DNA of 64,000 bases from Pseudomonas grandcourensis (lineage in GTDB: Bacteria; Pseudomonadota; Gammaproteobacteria; Pseudomonadales; Pseudomonadaceae): contig NZ_CP150919.1 in the NCBI RefSeq assembly GCF_039909015.1, positions 1,464,501 to 1,528,500 of the forward strand, given 5' to 3'. The notes below the pieces were generated by a model. The model worked only from the letters and a program-made list of their open reading frames with translations, was not told where the DNA came from and did no database searches. Positions 44,774 through 52,551 of the stretch are shown in pieces (position 1 is the first letter of the stretch; each line of letters opens with the position of its first letter). A program made the position numbers and the translations under genes.

Positions 44774-46318
44774 TCACTCTTCACCGGCCCCCATCAATCG
44801 ATCTTCAAACGCCGAACGCACTGCATCCACAACACGTTGCGCCATGCGCTCATCTTCAAGTATTGGGTACCCTTTTTTCAGCTTGCCGGAGACCTTCCAA
44901 CCGTTTTCCTTGATCGAGCGGATGATGTGATTGGCATCCTGATCCGGCATTTCGATCACTTCTTTGAGTTGTTCCTGCGCTCGCTGAAAGATCACCAGTA
45001 CTCTGGCCTCATCTGCCATCTCCGTACGAATCGTATGTTCGACAACGCGTGCGGTGTAGAGAACGTGCTCGGTCAGGTCCGGGTACCGCCAGGCAAAGCT
45101 TGCGTCTACGTATTCATCGAAGTTGAAATTGCTAAGCGTTCCGTCCTCGTAGGTCACGAGTTCGCCAAACCGATAGGCTGCCGCGTAACGGCGCATGAAC
45201 GGTCGTGAGAATACTTCAAGCGTACGATCGTAGCCGGCCCTGAAATCGATAGAGCTGGTGATCGTGGCTGACACGGGCAGAATCACTCCGTCGGGCACTG
45301 CCTTATCCCGGATCAAGGTGTCATTGATTAGAAAGCGATGGATCCGACCGTTGCCGTCACGCATGGGATGGATGTACACGAATCCGAATGCAAGCACCGC
45401 GGCGCGTGCCACTGACTCGGCACCACGCGTTGCGACCTCGAACTCGTTGAGGCCTTCCAGTAGCGGGGTAAGTTCTTCAAAGTGCGGGGCAATGTAATGC
45501 ACGATGTCTTCGCGCATTGTGGCTTGTCCCACGAAGACAGGGGAGCGTCGCAAGCCTAGTCCGATGGCATCGTGGCCCAGAATGCCGGCTTGCAGGGATC
45601 GAAGGGTGTCGTTGCTCAATGGGGCATCTATATGGCCGCAGTGCTGGGCAATGACATGCGCAAACCGCTGGATGCGATCGGCCTGGTCGGCTTCCTTTTC
45701 GATGAGAAAGCTCGCGCGCGATTCCTTGAACGTCAGCCAACTGGCCGTTCGCATCAGGATGTCGGAACCAAAGGCTTGATCCAACTCATCCAATGCCGCA
45801 CGCAGATCGAATTGCAAGGCCTCCCGCACTGGCTCGGTACGACGAACCAAGGGGCAGAAGTCGGGTGTCCCCGGCAGATTGTTATTGATTCGCCAGCGCC
45901 GCGTTCGCAACGACTCACGACGAGTCAGGTAATTTTGTGGTGAAAGTACATCAACATAGGCGCCATTGGTCACATCAGGCACCTCCAGACGTTCCCCTGT
46001 CAGCCATTCGTAGAGGAATCCTGTGCGACGGGCATACTGGCCAAAAGGCTCCCGTCGACACCAGTCTTCAACAGGCTGCGGGCCTATGGCCGCAAACAGG
46101 CGAGCAAAGAACTCGAGATGAATCTCTTCGTATTTGAGACCGAACTCGAAATGCCCTGCGAAATCGTCTGCAGGGCGGTAGCGTGGCGGATACCTGTTCT
46201 CCACCTTTCCTGCACTTTCACGGCTGACACGTACGGTGCCGATCATCGACTGTACGCGCAGAGGCTGTGCCAATGCGATGTTGTAGCGATTCGCGAGGGT
46301 CTGGAAACCGACTTGCAT
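44774..46318 (-). CDS. Fic-domain protein with N-terminal inhibitory motif variant
   Basis: This 514-residue protein has a central Fic core. The active-site loop HPMRDGNGRIHR is intact (HPFxDGNGR with Met for Phe), so AMP- or UMP-transfer is possible. Upstream, SFLIEKE resembles the class II inhibitory helix S/TxxxE(G/N), with Lys in place of Gly/Asn, so autoinhibition may be altered. The N-terminal 150 residues resemble a Fic-associated region; a C-terminal helical/winged-helix-like part ends the protein. It stands alone between two terminators, with no antitoxin gene next to it. Confidence 0.85.
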   Translation of the reverse strand: MQVGFQTLANRYNIALAQPLRVQSMIGTVRVSRESAGKVENRYPPRYRPADDFAGHFEFGLKYEEIHLEFFARLFAAIGPQPVEDWCRREPFGQYARRTGFLYEWLTGERLEVPDVTNGAYVDVLSPQNYLTRRESLRTRRWRINNNLPGTPDFCPLVRRTEPVREALQFDLRAALDELDQAFGSDILMRTASWLTFKESRASFLIEKEADQADRIQRFAHVIAQHCGHIDAPLSNDTLRSLQAGILGHDAIGLGLRRSPVFVGQATMREDIVHYIAPHFEELTPLLEGLNEFEVATRGAESVARAAVLAFGFVYIHPMRDGNGRIHRFLINDTLIRDKAVPDGVILPVSATITSSIDFRAGYDRTLEVFSRPFMRRYAAAYRFGELVTYEDGTLSNFNFDEYVDASFAWRYPDLTEHVLYTARVVEHTIRTEMADEARVLVIFQRAQEQLKEVIEMPDQDANHIIRSIKENGWKVSGKLKKGYPILEDERMAQRVVDAVRSAFEDRLMGAGEE

Positions 46319-46567
46319 TGACGAAATCCTTTACGGGGACAGGAAAAACGCTAACAGAACTTCCATATTATGGCGAAACGATAATTTCGTGGGTGGAAAA
46401 ATACTAATGCTGGATGAAATTTGATACTGAATTCGTACTTTTGGAGAAAAACGCTAATAGCTTTCAGAGTAGTCGCCACAGCCGCGAAAGAAAGAATGTA
46501 CTCTCCGATAACCGGAAAGTGACCGACCAAGCTATCCACAAATCCGACGCCATCAAATTACGCCCAC
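46319..46567. other. Fic promoter region, AT-rich
   Basis: These bases lie upstream of the Fic gene on the minus strand and downstream of the tRNA terminator. They are visibly AT-rich compared with both sides. I see no other gene; a short plus-strand frame at 46414 has no support. Confidence 0.5.
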
Positions 46568-46597
46568 AAAAAAACCGGCCACTTGGGCCGGTTTTTT
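46568..46597. terminator. Terminator after tRNA-Gly
   Basis: ACCGGCC-ACTTG-GGCCGGT forms a perfect stem, flanked by A and T runs on both sides. It lies 52 bases after the tRNA 3' end on the minus strand. Confidence 0.88.
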
Positions 46598-46649
46598 CTG
46601 TCTCTACATCCCCCGTCAAAAACACCCTGACGTGAGATCAAAATTCGAT

Positions 46650-46723
46650 TGGAGCGGGTGAAGGGAATCGAACCCTCGTTATCAGCTTGGGAAGCTGGAG
46701 TAATGCCATTATACGACACCCGC
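46650..46723 (-). tRNA. glyU: tRNA-Gly, anticodon CCC
   Basis: The cloverleaf reads from 46723 to 46650. The acceptor is GCGGGTG/CACCCGC, the anticodon loop TTCCCAA with anticodon CCC, the T loop GGTTCGATTC, and an encoded 3' CCA. It resembles E. coli glyU and reads GGG codons. A terminator follows at 46568. I see no integrated element adjoining its 3' end, although tRNA ends are common integration sites. Confidence 0.95.
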
Positions 46724-46828
46724 TCAGAGCGGTGACTTTGTACCAGATACGGCCGCGGATTTGAAGTTTTTCTTTACGTGGAGCGGGTTTAACGCAGATG
46801 TGACAAAAAAGCCCGGAGCGCATGACGG

Positions 46829-46900
46829 TCGATCGCGGGCAAGCCTCGCGCCTGCAGAATACGTTTAACGCAGCAGGGCGGGGCTTGCTCGCGATGACGC
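46829..46900. repeat. Degenerate REP pair
   Basis: GATCGCGGGCAAGCCTCGCG and GCGGGGCTTGCTCGCGATG are diverged inverted REP arms, just after phaG. Confidence 0.6.
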
Positions 46901-46904
46901 TACT

Positions 46905-47789
46905 TCAGCTTGCCAATGCATGGTGTTCCTGGACGTTGTGGTAACGCGGTCGGCTTTCGAGTTGCGCTGGTTTCAGGAAGCCCATCAGTGCGTTGCGGCT
47001 GTCTCGGCAGGCGGCTTTGTGCTCCATGTCGAGAAAGTGGCCGGTGGCCTGAAGGGTGCTGAACGTGCTGTGTTGCACGTGGCCGGCGAACAGCCGGGCG
47101 TCGTCAGCGGCGGTGTATTCGTCCCATTCGCCGTTGAGGAACAGCACCGGCACGTCGATTTTCTTCGCCGCGTGCAGGTAGCACTGGCGATCGCTGTGCA
47201 GCACGTCGCTGATGTGGAAGTGCATCTGCCCGTACTCATGTTCGGCCAGGGAGCTGACGTGGCGATAGTTGAAGCGCTTGAACAACGACGGCAGGTGTTT
47301 GCCGATGGTGTCGTTCACCAGGTGCCCGACCCGGTCGCGGTCCAGGTTGCCGAGGTGTTCGACGCCGCGCTCGAGGTAGTCGAGCATGTGCGCATTGACC
47401 ACCGGGGAGAACGAGCTGATCACGGCTTTTTCGATGCGCCGTGGCCGTTGCGATAACGCCATCATGGTCGCCGCACCGCCCCAGGAAAACGACAGCACGT
47501 GTTCGGCGGCGAAGTGGTCGATCAGCTCCAGCAGGATCTGCCCTTCGATTTCCTTGGTGAGCATTTTTTCATGCAGGTTGTGGGCTTTTGACCGGCCCGC
47601 GTAGGGCTGGTCGTAGCAGACGACGTTGAACTGCGGATGGAGGTTTTTCACGGTTTGTGCAAACGACGCAGTCGTGGCCATCGAGCCGTTGACCAAGATA
47701 ATGGTCTTCTCTGCGGCGTCTGCGCGATAGAACTCCGTGTAAACCCGATACTGACCCTGTATATCCAGCACAGCGATTTCTGGCCTCAT
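46905..47789 (-). CDS. phaG: 3-hydroxyacyl-ACP to CoA transferase/thioesterase PhaG
   Basis: This 294-residue alpha/beta hydrolase starts at the ATG at 47789, beginning MRPEIAVLDIQGQYRVYTEF, the same opening that I remember for P. putida PhaG. The nucleophile elbow is FSWGGAA, the acid lies in GEWDEYTAADD and the His in ATGHFLDME. PhaG links de novo fatty-acid synthesis to medium-chain polyhydroxyalkanoate synthesis by releasing 3-hydroxyacyl chains from ACP. RhlA, the rhamnolipid homologue, is less similar. The gene is monocistronic. Confidence 0.92.
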   Translation of the reverse strand: MRPEIAVLDIQGQYRVYTEFYRADAAEKTIILVNGSMATTASFAQTVKNLHPQFNVVCYDQPYAGRSKAHNLHEKMLTKEIEGQILLELIDHFAAEHVLSFSWGGAATMMALSQRPRRIEKAVISSFSPVVNAHMLDYLERGVEHLGNLDRDRVGHLVNDTIGKHLPSLFKRFNYRHVSSLAEHEYGQMHFHISDVLHSDRQCYLHAAKKIDVPVLFLNGEWDEYTAADDARLFAGHVQHSTFSTLQATGHFLDMEHKAACRDSRNALMGFLKPAQLESRPRYHNVQEHHALAS

Positions 47790-48101
47790 GTCATAAGACT
47801 CCTGGCAAGCGGGTATGCGCGCAAATGAGATTGCACGAGCTTTGTGACAGGTAGGCATACGCCTGGAATTTGAGAGGCCCATGTCGATCCATTGCAGTCC
47901 GGTCGACGGGTATTGTTATTGGCGGGCAGTCTGCCGGATGAGGCCGGAACCCAAGGGTTCCTACCGGCAAAAAGTTTCTTAGAAGTATGGGGTGACTCGT
48001 CGGTCACATTTCGGCCGACGTCCTGATTCAAGCAGGGGTCACGTCATCGCGCAAGTGCCGTTGGTAAATTGTTCGACAACTTCTGCTGAGCGGTCGCTGG
48101 C
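47790..48101. other. phaG upstream region with a hairpin
   Basis: This is the 312-base gap between the rsuA stop and the phaG start. At 47943-47968, GCCGGAACCC-AA-GGGTTCC with an outer CCGGC forms a strong stem that would lie in the phaG leader on the minus strand. No T-run follows in that direction. Otherwise I see nothing. Confidence 0.5.
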
Positions 48102-48794
48102 TTAGATCGATCCGATCTCTTCAGCGCTCAGTGGGCGGTATTCGCCCGGTTTCAACGCGTCGTCGAGCTCCAGCGGCCCCATGCGTTCGCGGTGCAGGCG
48201 CATCACCTTGTTGTTGAAGTGGCCGAACATGCGCTTGACCTGGTGATAGCGGCCTTCGACGATGCTCAGGCGTGCGCATTTTGGCCCGAGCAGCTCTAGC
48301 CCGGCCGGTTGCGTGGTGAGGTCTTCGAAGGCGAAGTACAGCCCCTGGCTGAAGGTGATCGCGTATTCGGGGCCGATGTCCTGCTCGGTTTCGACGTAAT
48401 AGACCTTGGGCAGCTTGGTCTGCGGTTGGGTCAGGCGCCGCGACCAGCTGCCGTCGTTGGTGATCAGCATCAGGCCGGTGGTGTTGAAGTCCAGGCGTCC
48501 GGCGATGTGCAGTTCGTCCTTGTCCGGTTCATGGATCAAGTCGAGCACGGTCGGGTGTTGCGGATCCCGTGTGGCGCTGACGCATCCGGCGGGCTTGTGC
48601 AGCATGAAGTGGCGCAGGGGTTTACCGACTTGCAGCACCTCGTTGTCGACTTCGACGCGGCTGAATTCGCGGACTTCGCTGTGTGGGTCGCTGACGACTT
48701 TTCCGTCAACCCTGACGCGTTTTTCCACCAGCAACAGGCGCACCTGCTTACGGTTGAAGCACGGCAGGTTGCTGAGGAAACGGTCGACACGCAT
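48102..48794 (-). CDS. rsuA: 16S rRNA pseudouridine-516 synthase
   Basis: This 230-residue protein has an N-terminal S4 domain (MRVDRFLSNLPCFNRKQVRLLLVEKRVRVDGKVV) and a catalytic domain with the aspartate in HIAGRLDFNTTGLML. EGRYHQVKRMFGHFNNKVM is the RsuA/RluE-type C-terminal motif. It modifies U516 in 16S rRNA. The length is that of RsuA. Confidence 0.92.
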   Translation of the reverse strand: MRVDRFLSNLPCFNRKQVRLLLVEKRVRVDGKVVSDPHSEVREFSRVEVDNEVLQVGKPLRHFMLHKPAGCVSATRDPQHPTVLDLIHEPDKDELHIAGRLDFNTTGLMLITNDGSWSRRLTQPQTKLPKVYYVETEQDIGPEYAITFSQGLYFAFEDLTTQPAGLELLGPKCARLSIVEGRYHQVKRMFGHFNNKVMRLHRERMGPLELDDALKPGEYRPLSAEEIGSI

Positions 48795-48828
48795 GACTTA
48801 AAGATCGGTAAGGAAAGGGGCGCGCATC

Positions 48829-49047
48829 TTACTTGATCGACCCGGACGCTGCTTGCAACTGCGCCTCGACCTCGGCGCAGCGCGGGCACAGGCACGAGGC
48901 GTTGCGCAGTTCCGCCGGCAGCGCCTGAAGCACGACCGGGTCGATGCTGACGCCATAGCACCAGCAGGCGCGGTCCGCGGTTCGCGGATCGGCCAGGGTG
49001 CAGTCGTTGGGGGCGCCGCAGGCGGGGCAGAGGTCAGGCTGGTTCAT
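48829..49047 (-). CDS. Cysteine-rich CWC protein
   Basis: This 72-residue protein starts at the ATG at 49047. It carries the CWC-type cysteines CPACGAPNDCTL, CWCYGV and CLCPRCAEVE, a small zinc-binding fold. Its start overlaps the 3' end of the GGDEF gene by 14 bases, so the two are probably co-transcribed. Its function is unknown. Confidence 0.88.
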   Translation of the reverse strand: MNQPDLCPACGAPNDCTLADPRTADRACWCYGVSIDPVVLQALPAELRNASCLCPRCAEVEAQLQAASGSIK

Positions 49048-50527
49048 GGACGGAGTGAGACATTTCCACGCAGGTTCGGTTACGGCCACTTTGCTTGGCC
49101 CGATACATCGCATGATCCGCCCGTGACAGCAGGCTGTGCAAGGTGTCATCAGGCTGCAGGGTGGTGAGGCCGATGCTTACGGTCAGTTGCAAGGCCTTGT
49201 CGTTGTAGGCATAGCGCTGTTGTTCCACGTGCTGACGAACTTTCTCGGCAATCATCAGACCGGTCCTGCCGTCTGTGTCCTTGAGCAGCACGATGAACTC
49301 TTCACCGCCCCAGCGGCAGACGATGTCGGAGTGCCGCAGGCAACTTTCCAGATCCCGGGCGAAACCGATCAGTACCTGGTCGCCGGCCAGGTGGCCGTAG
49401 GTGTCGTTCAACGCCTTGAAGTGGTCGAGGTCCAGCAGCAAAGCGGTCAGGGGCTTGGGCTCGCGCCGGGCTTCGTGCATGGCCTGTGCGGCCAGCAGGT
49501 CGAAGCCGCGACGGTTGGGCAGTTCGGTCAAGCTGTCGAGGATGGCCTGGGCCTGGATCTTGTCCTGATAGCGTTTGATCACCCGGTTGAGCAGGGCCAA
49601 CACGATCAAGGTCACCAGCAGGCAGATCAGCAGGTTGAGGTACAGCGACTGGCGGATTTCACCAAGGGCGCTGTCTTCGCGTTTGTCGACGAACAGGTAC
49701 CAGTTCAGCTCCGGGATAAACCGCACGTTGAGGAAATGCCCCTGGCCCTGCACGGAGTATTCATAGCTGCCGCTGTGGGGTTTTGGTAGCTGGCTGACCA
49801 GGTCTTTCATGCTGTCGAGTTCACTGAGTTTTTGCCCAATGTGCGCACCCTGCGGACCCCCTTCGGCGCCGGTGAGCACCAGGCGCCCGAAGTTGTCGAC
49901 GAAAAACACACTGCGCTGATAGCGCTGCTGGTACTTGTCGATCAGCTTGATCACGGCGTCGACGGTCAGGCCAACCCCGGCCGCGCCGATGAATCGGCTG
50001 TTGTAGTCGTAAACCTTGTAGTTGATGAAGAAGGTCAGGTTGTCCTTGTTGGCGAGGTCCGGGTCGACATTGATCTCGTACGGATCCTTCATGTCCCGCA
50101 CGCGAAAGTACCAGGCGTCGCGGGGCTCGGTGGCCTTGACCTGCTTGAGCACACCCTTGGCGTGGTAGTAGGTCAGGCTGGTGTTGGAGACGAAGAACGC
50201 GGTGTAGGCGCCGTAGTGGGTCATGACCTCGTTGAGGTAACGGGTCATCTGGTCGGAGTCTTTTTCACCATTGACCACCCAGTCGCGCATGAAGGTGTCG
50301 CGGGCCATCATCGAGGAAATCAGGATCGGCCTGACAAGGTCTTTCTGGATTTCCGAGTAGACCGTATCCGACGTCAGCGGCAGTTCGGTGTTGACGATGT
50401 TGTCGCGGATCGAGGCCCGGGAGGCGTAGTAACTGAGGAAGGAAGTGGCGAGGAAACCTGCGCCCAGCAACGCGACCAGCGTGAGCACCAACGAACGTTG
50501 AGAGTACAGCGGCGAGCGTAGCGGCAT
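49034..50527 (-). CDS. Membrane diguanylate cyclase with Cache sensor
   Basis: This 497-residue protein starts at the ATG at 50527, after GGAA. A first membrane helix (SLVLTLVALLGAGFLATSFL) and a second near residue 285 (LYLNLLICLLVTLIVLALL) flank a periplasmic dCache-type domain. The C-terminal GGDEF domain has CRWGGEEFIVLL, with the RHSD inhibitory site five residues before it. It should make cyclic di-GMP in response to a periplasmic ligand. The 3' end overlaps the CWC gene. Confidence 0.92.
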   Translation of the reverse strand: MPLRSPLYSQRSLVLTLVALLGAGFLATSFLSYYASRASIRDNIVNTELPLTSDTVYSEIQKDLVRPILISSMMARDTFMRDWVVNGEKDSDQMTRYLNEVMTHYGAYTAFFVSNTSLTYYHAKGVLKQVKATEPRDAWYFRVRDMKDPYEINVDPDLANKDNLTFFINYKVYDYNSRFIGAAGVGLTVDAVIKLIDKYQQRYQRSVFFVDNFGRLVLTGAEGGPQGAHIGQKLSELDSMKDLVSQLPKPHSGSYEYSVQGQGHFLNVRFIPELNWYLFVDKREDSALGEIRQSLYLNLLICLLVTLIVLALLNRVIKRYQDKIQAQAILDSLTELPNRRGFDLLAAQAMHEARREPKPLTALLLDLDHFKALNDTYGHLAGDQVLIGFARDLESCLRHSDIVCRWGGEEFIVLLKDTDGRTGLMIAEKVRQHVEQQRYAYNDKALQLTVSIGLTTLQPDDTLHSLLSRADHAMYRAKQSGRNRTCVEMSHSVHEPA

Positions 50528-50629
50528 GGCAGTTCCATTGGCGGTCATCCGATGGTCGCATTCTAATGGCACTGCGGGGAAATAACTGCTTCATGTGTGC
50601 CGCGAATGGTCGTAAATTTTTCCTGGACC

Positions 50630-50720
50630 TTGTGGGAGCGAGCAAGCTCGCGATGGCGGCGTGTCTGCCACTTCAAGGCTGAATGTCACACCGCTATCGC
50701 GAGCAAGCTCGCTCCCACAG
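50630..50720. repeat. REP pair after allophanate hydrolase gene
   Basis: TGTGGGAGCGAGCAAGCTCG is followed by its inverted relative ending GCTCGCTCCCACAG. It lies upstream of the GGDEF gene and downstream of the allophanate hydrolase gene. Confidence 0.9.
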
Positions 50721-50747
50721 GTTCAGTGTTGCTCGTGAGCCTGGCGT

Positions 50748-52526
50748 TTATGCCAGTGTATTGAGATACGCACGCCACCCGCCCAAATCGCTGATGTTCA
50801 CCGCGCCCTCCAGCCCATACGCCTCGCAGATAAAGCCGCTCTCCCAGCGACCGTCCGCCAGTTGCACCTTGCCCAACCCCAGTGGCGCCGGAATCCCGGT
50901 CAGGAACGAACCCAACTCGCTGCTCGGCAACTCCCAGACTTCCACTGCAATCGCTACGCCGCCATCCTTCACGCGGACCATTCCCGGACGAAACGGCGGG
51001 CCGCCGGCCAGGGCATGGAGTTGATAATCGGGTGAGCTGAATGTCGTTTCCACCAAACGGGCACCGCGCTGCTTGAGCTGCCAGTTCAACGCCAACCCGT
51101 CCAGATGCGCACCACAGACCACCAGTCGCGCCCGATCATGGCGGGCAACCGTCGCCGGTGCAGGCGCGGCCAGGCCTTGCTGACGCTGCAAGGCGTCCGC
51201 GACGCTCAACAGATACTGATCGGTAAAGGCCCGGCCAAACAGCGTCACGCCCCAGGGCATGCCGTTGTCCATGAACGCGTTGGGCACGGCGACAGCTGCG
51301 TAGTCGAGCAGGTTCATGAAGTTGGTGTAGTAGCCCAGTTCCGAATTGCGCAGCACCGGTTCGGCCTCGAGTTCCGCCAGCGTCACCGGGCGGCCGATGG
51401 TCGGCGTGACGACGCAATCCAGGCCTTCCAGCGCTGTGTCGCACAGGGCTTTGAGCGCTTGCAGGCGGTATTGGGCGCGGAAAGTTTGCACGCCATCGAC
51501 GGCGGGTGCCTTGGCCAATACGGCGCGAATCACCGGCAACACGGCCTCGGGGTTTTGCGCCATCAACTCGCCGGCCACGCTGTAGCGCTCGGCCACCCAC
51601 GGGCCTTCATAGAGCAAGTGTGCGGCCTCCAGAAACGGCGACAGGTCCAGTTCCACCGCTTCGCCGCCCAGGGCCTTGAGGCGGTCGATAGCATCACCGA
51701 ACAACAGCGGGCCTTCAGGGCAACCGAAGAATTGCAGGTCCTGTGCACGGGGTACGCCGAAACGGAAGGGGCGTGGTGTGCCGAACGCCAAGCCGTCGTT
51801 CCACAGCGGGTTACTGCGGCTGTATTCGTCCCGTGGGTCGAGGCGCGCGGTGAGCGCCAGCAACTGGCTGGCTTCCCGCGCCGTGGCGGTGAAGGTGGTG
51901 ACGCAATCCAGCGTACGACAGGCCGGAACCACGCCGGCCGTCGAGATCAGGCCTTTGGTGGCTTTCAGGCCGACCAGGTTGTTCAATGCCGCCGGCACGC
52001 GCCCGGAGCCGGCGGTGTCGGTGCCCAGCGCAAAACTCGCGACCCCGAGCGCCACCGCCAGCGACGATCCGGCGCTGGAACCGCCCGAGGGATACTCCGG
52101 CAATACGCTGTTGGGGCACGCGCCGTACGGTGAGCGGCTGCCGTTGAGCCCCGTGGCGAACTGGTCAAGATTGGTCTTGCCCAGCGGGATTGCGCCAAGG
52201 GCCAGCAGTTGTTCGACGATGGTCGCCGAACGCTCCGGCACGTAGGCAAATGCCGGGCACGCCGCCGTGGTCGGAATGCCCGCCAGGTCGATGTTGTCCT
52301 TGATCGCGAACGGCACGCCATACAGCGGCAGGCTGTCGAGGTCGCGACCGTCGAGGGCGGCGAGGTAGGGCTCCAGTTCATCGACACTGAGCAAGTGGAT
52401 GAACAGGTGATAGTCCGGGTTCAGCGCGGCGGCTTTGTCCCGCAGTTGCAGCAGCAATTGCCGTGGCGTGGTGCGGCCGTCGCGATAAGCGCCGCGCACT
52501 GCGTCGAGTTGCAGATTGATATTCAT
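50748..52526 (-). CDS. atzF: Allophanate hydrolase
   Basis: This 592-residue protein starts at the ATG at 52526 after AAGGA. The amidase domain has Lys in FAIKDNIDLAG and the Ser-cisSer-Lys triad region GGSSAGSSLAVALG with GTDTAGSGRVPA. A C-terminal AtzF-type domain (about 470-592) follows. It hydrolyses allophanate to ammonia and CO2, the last step of guanidine (or urea) carboxylation pathways. It lies 25 bases after the carboxylase. Confidence 0.93.
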   Translation of the reverse strand: MNINLQLDAVRGAYRDGRTTPRQLLLQLRDKAAALNPDYHLFIHLLSVDELEPYLAALDGRDLDSLPLYGVPFAIKDNIDLAGIPTTAACPAFAYVPERSATIVEQLLALGAIPLGKTNLDQFATGLNGSRSPYGACPNSVLPEYPSGGSSAGSSLAVALGVASFALGTDTAGSGRVPAALNNLVGLKATKGLISTAGVVPACRTLDCVTTFTATAREASQLLALTARLDPRDEYSRSNPLWNDGLAFGTPRPFRFGVPRAQDLQFFGCPEGPLLFGDAIDRLKALGGEAVELDLSPFLEAAHLLYEGPWVAERYSVAGELMAQNPEAVLPVIRAVLAKAPAVDGVQTFRAQYRLQALKALCDTALEGLDCVVTPTIGRPVTLAELEAEPVLRNSELGYYTNFMNLLDYAAVAVPNAFMDNGMPWGVTLFGRAFTDQYLLSVADALQRQQGLAAPAPATVARHDRARLVVCGAHLDGLALNWQLKQRGARLVETTFSSPDYQLHALAGGPPFRPGMVRVKDGGVAIAVEVWELPSSELGSFLTGIPAPLGLGKVQLADGRWESGFICEAYGLEGAVNISDLGGWRAYLNTLA

Positions 52527-52551
52527 GGCATGAGTCCTTTTCAACATGGGT

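Noticed and set aside
46650..46723. tRNA-Gly as integration site of a genomic island including the Fic gene
   Set aside because: No integrase and no repeated tRNA 3' end was found by eye downstream, so an island cannot be supported.
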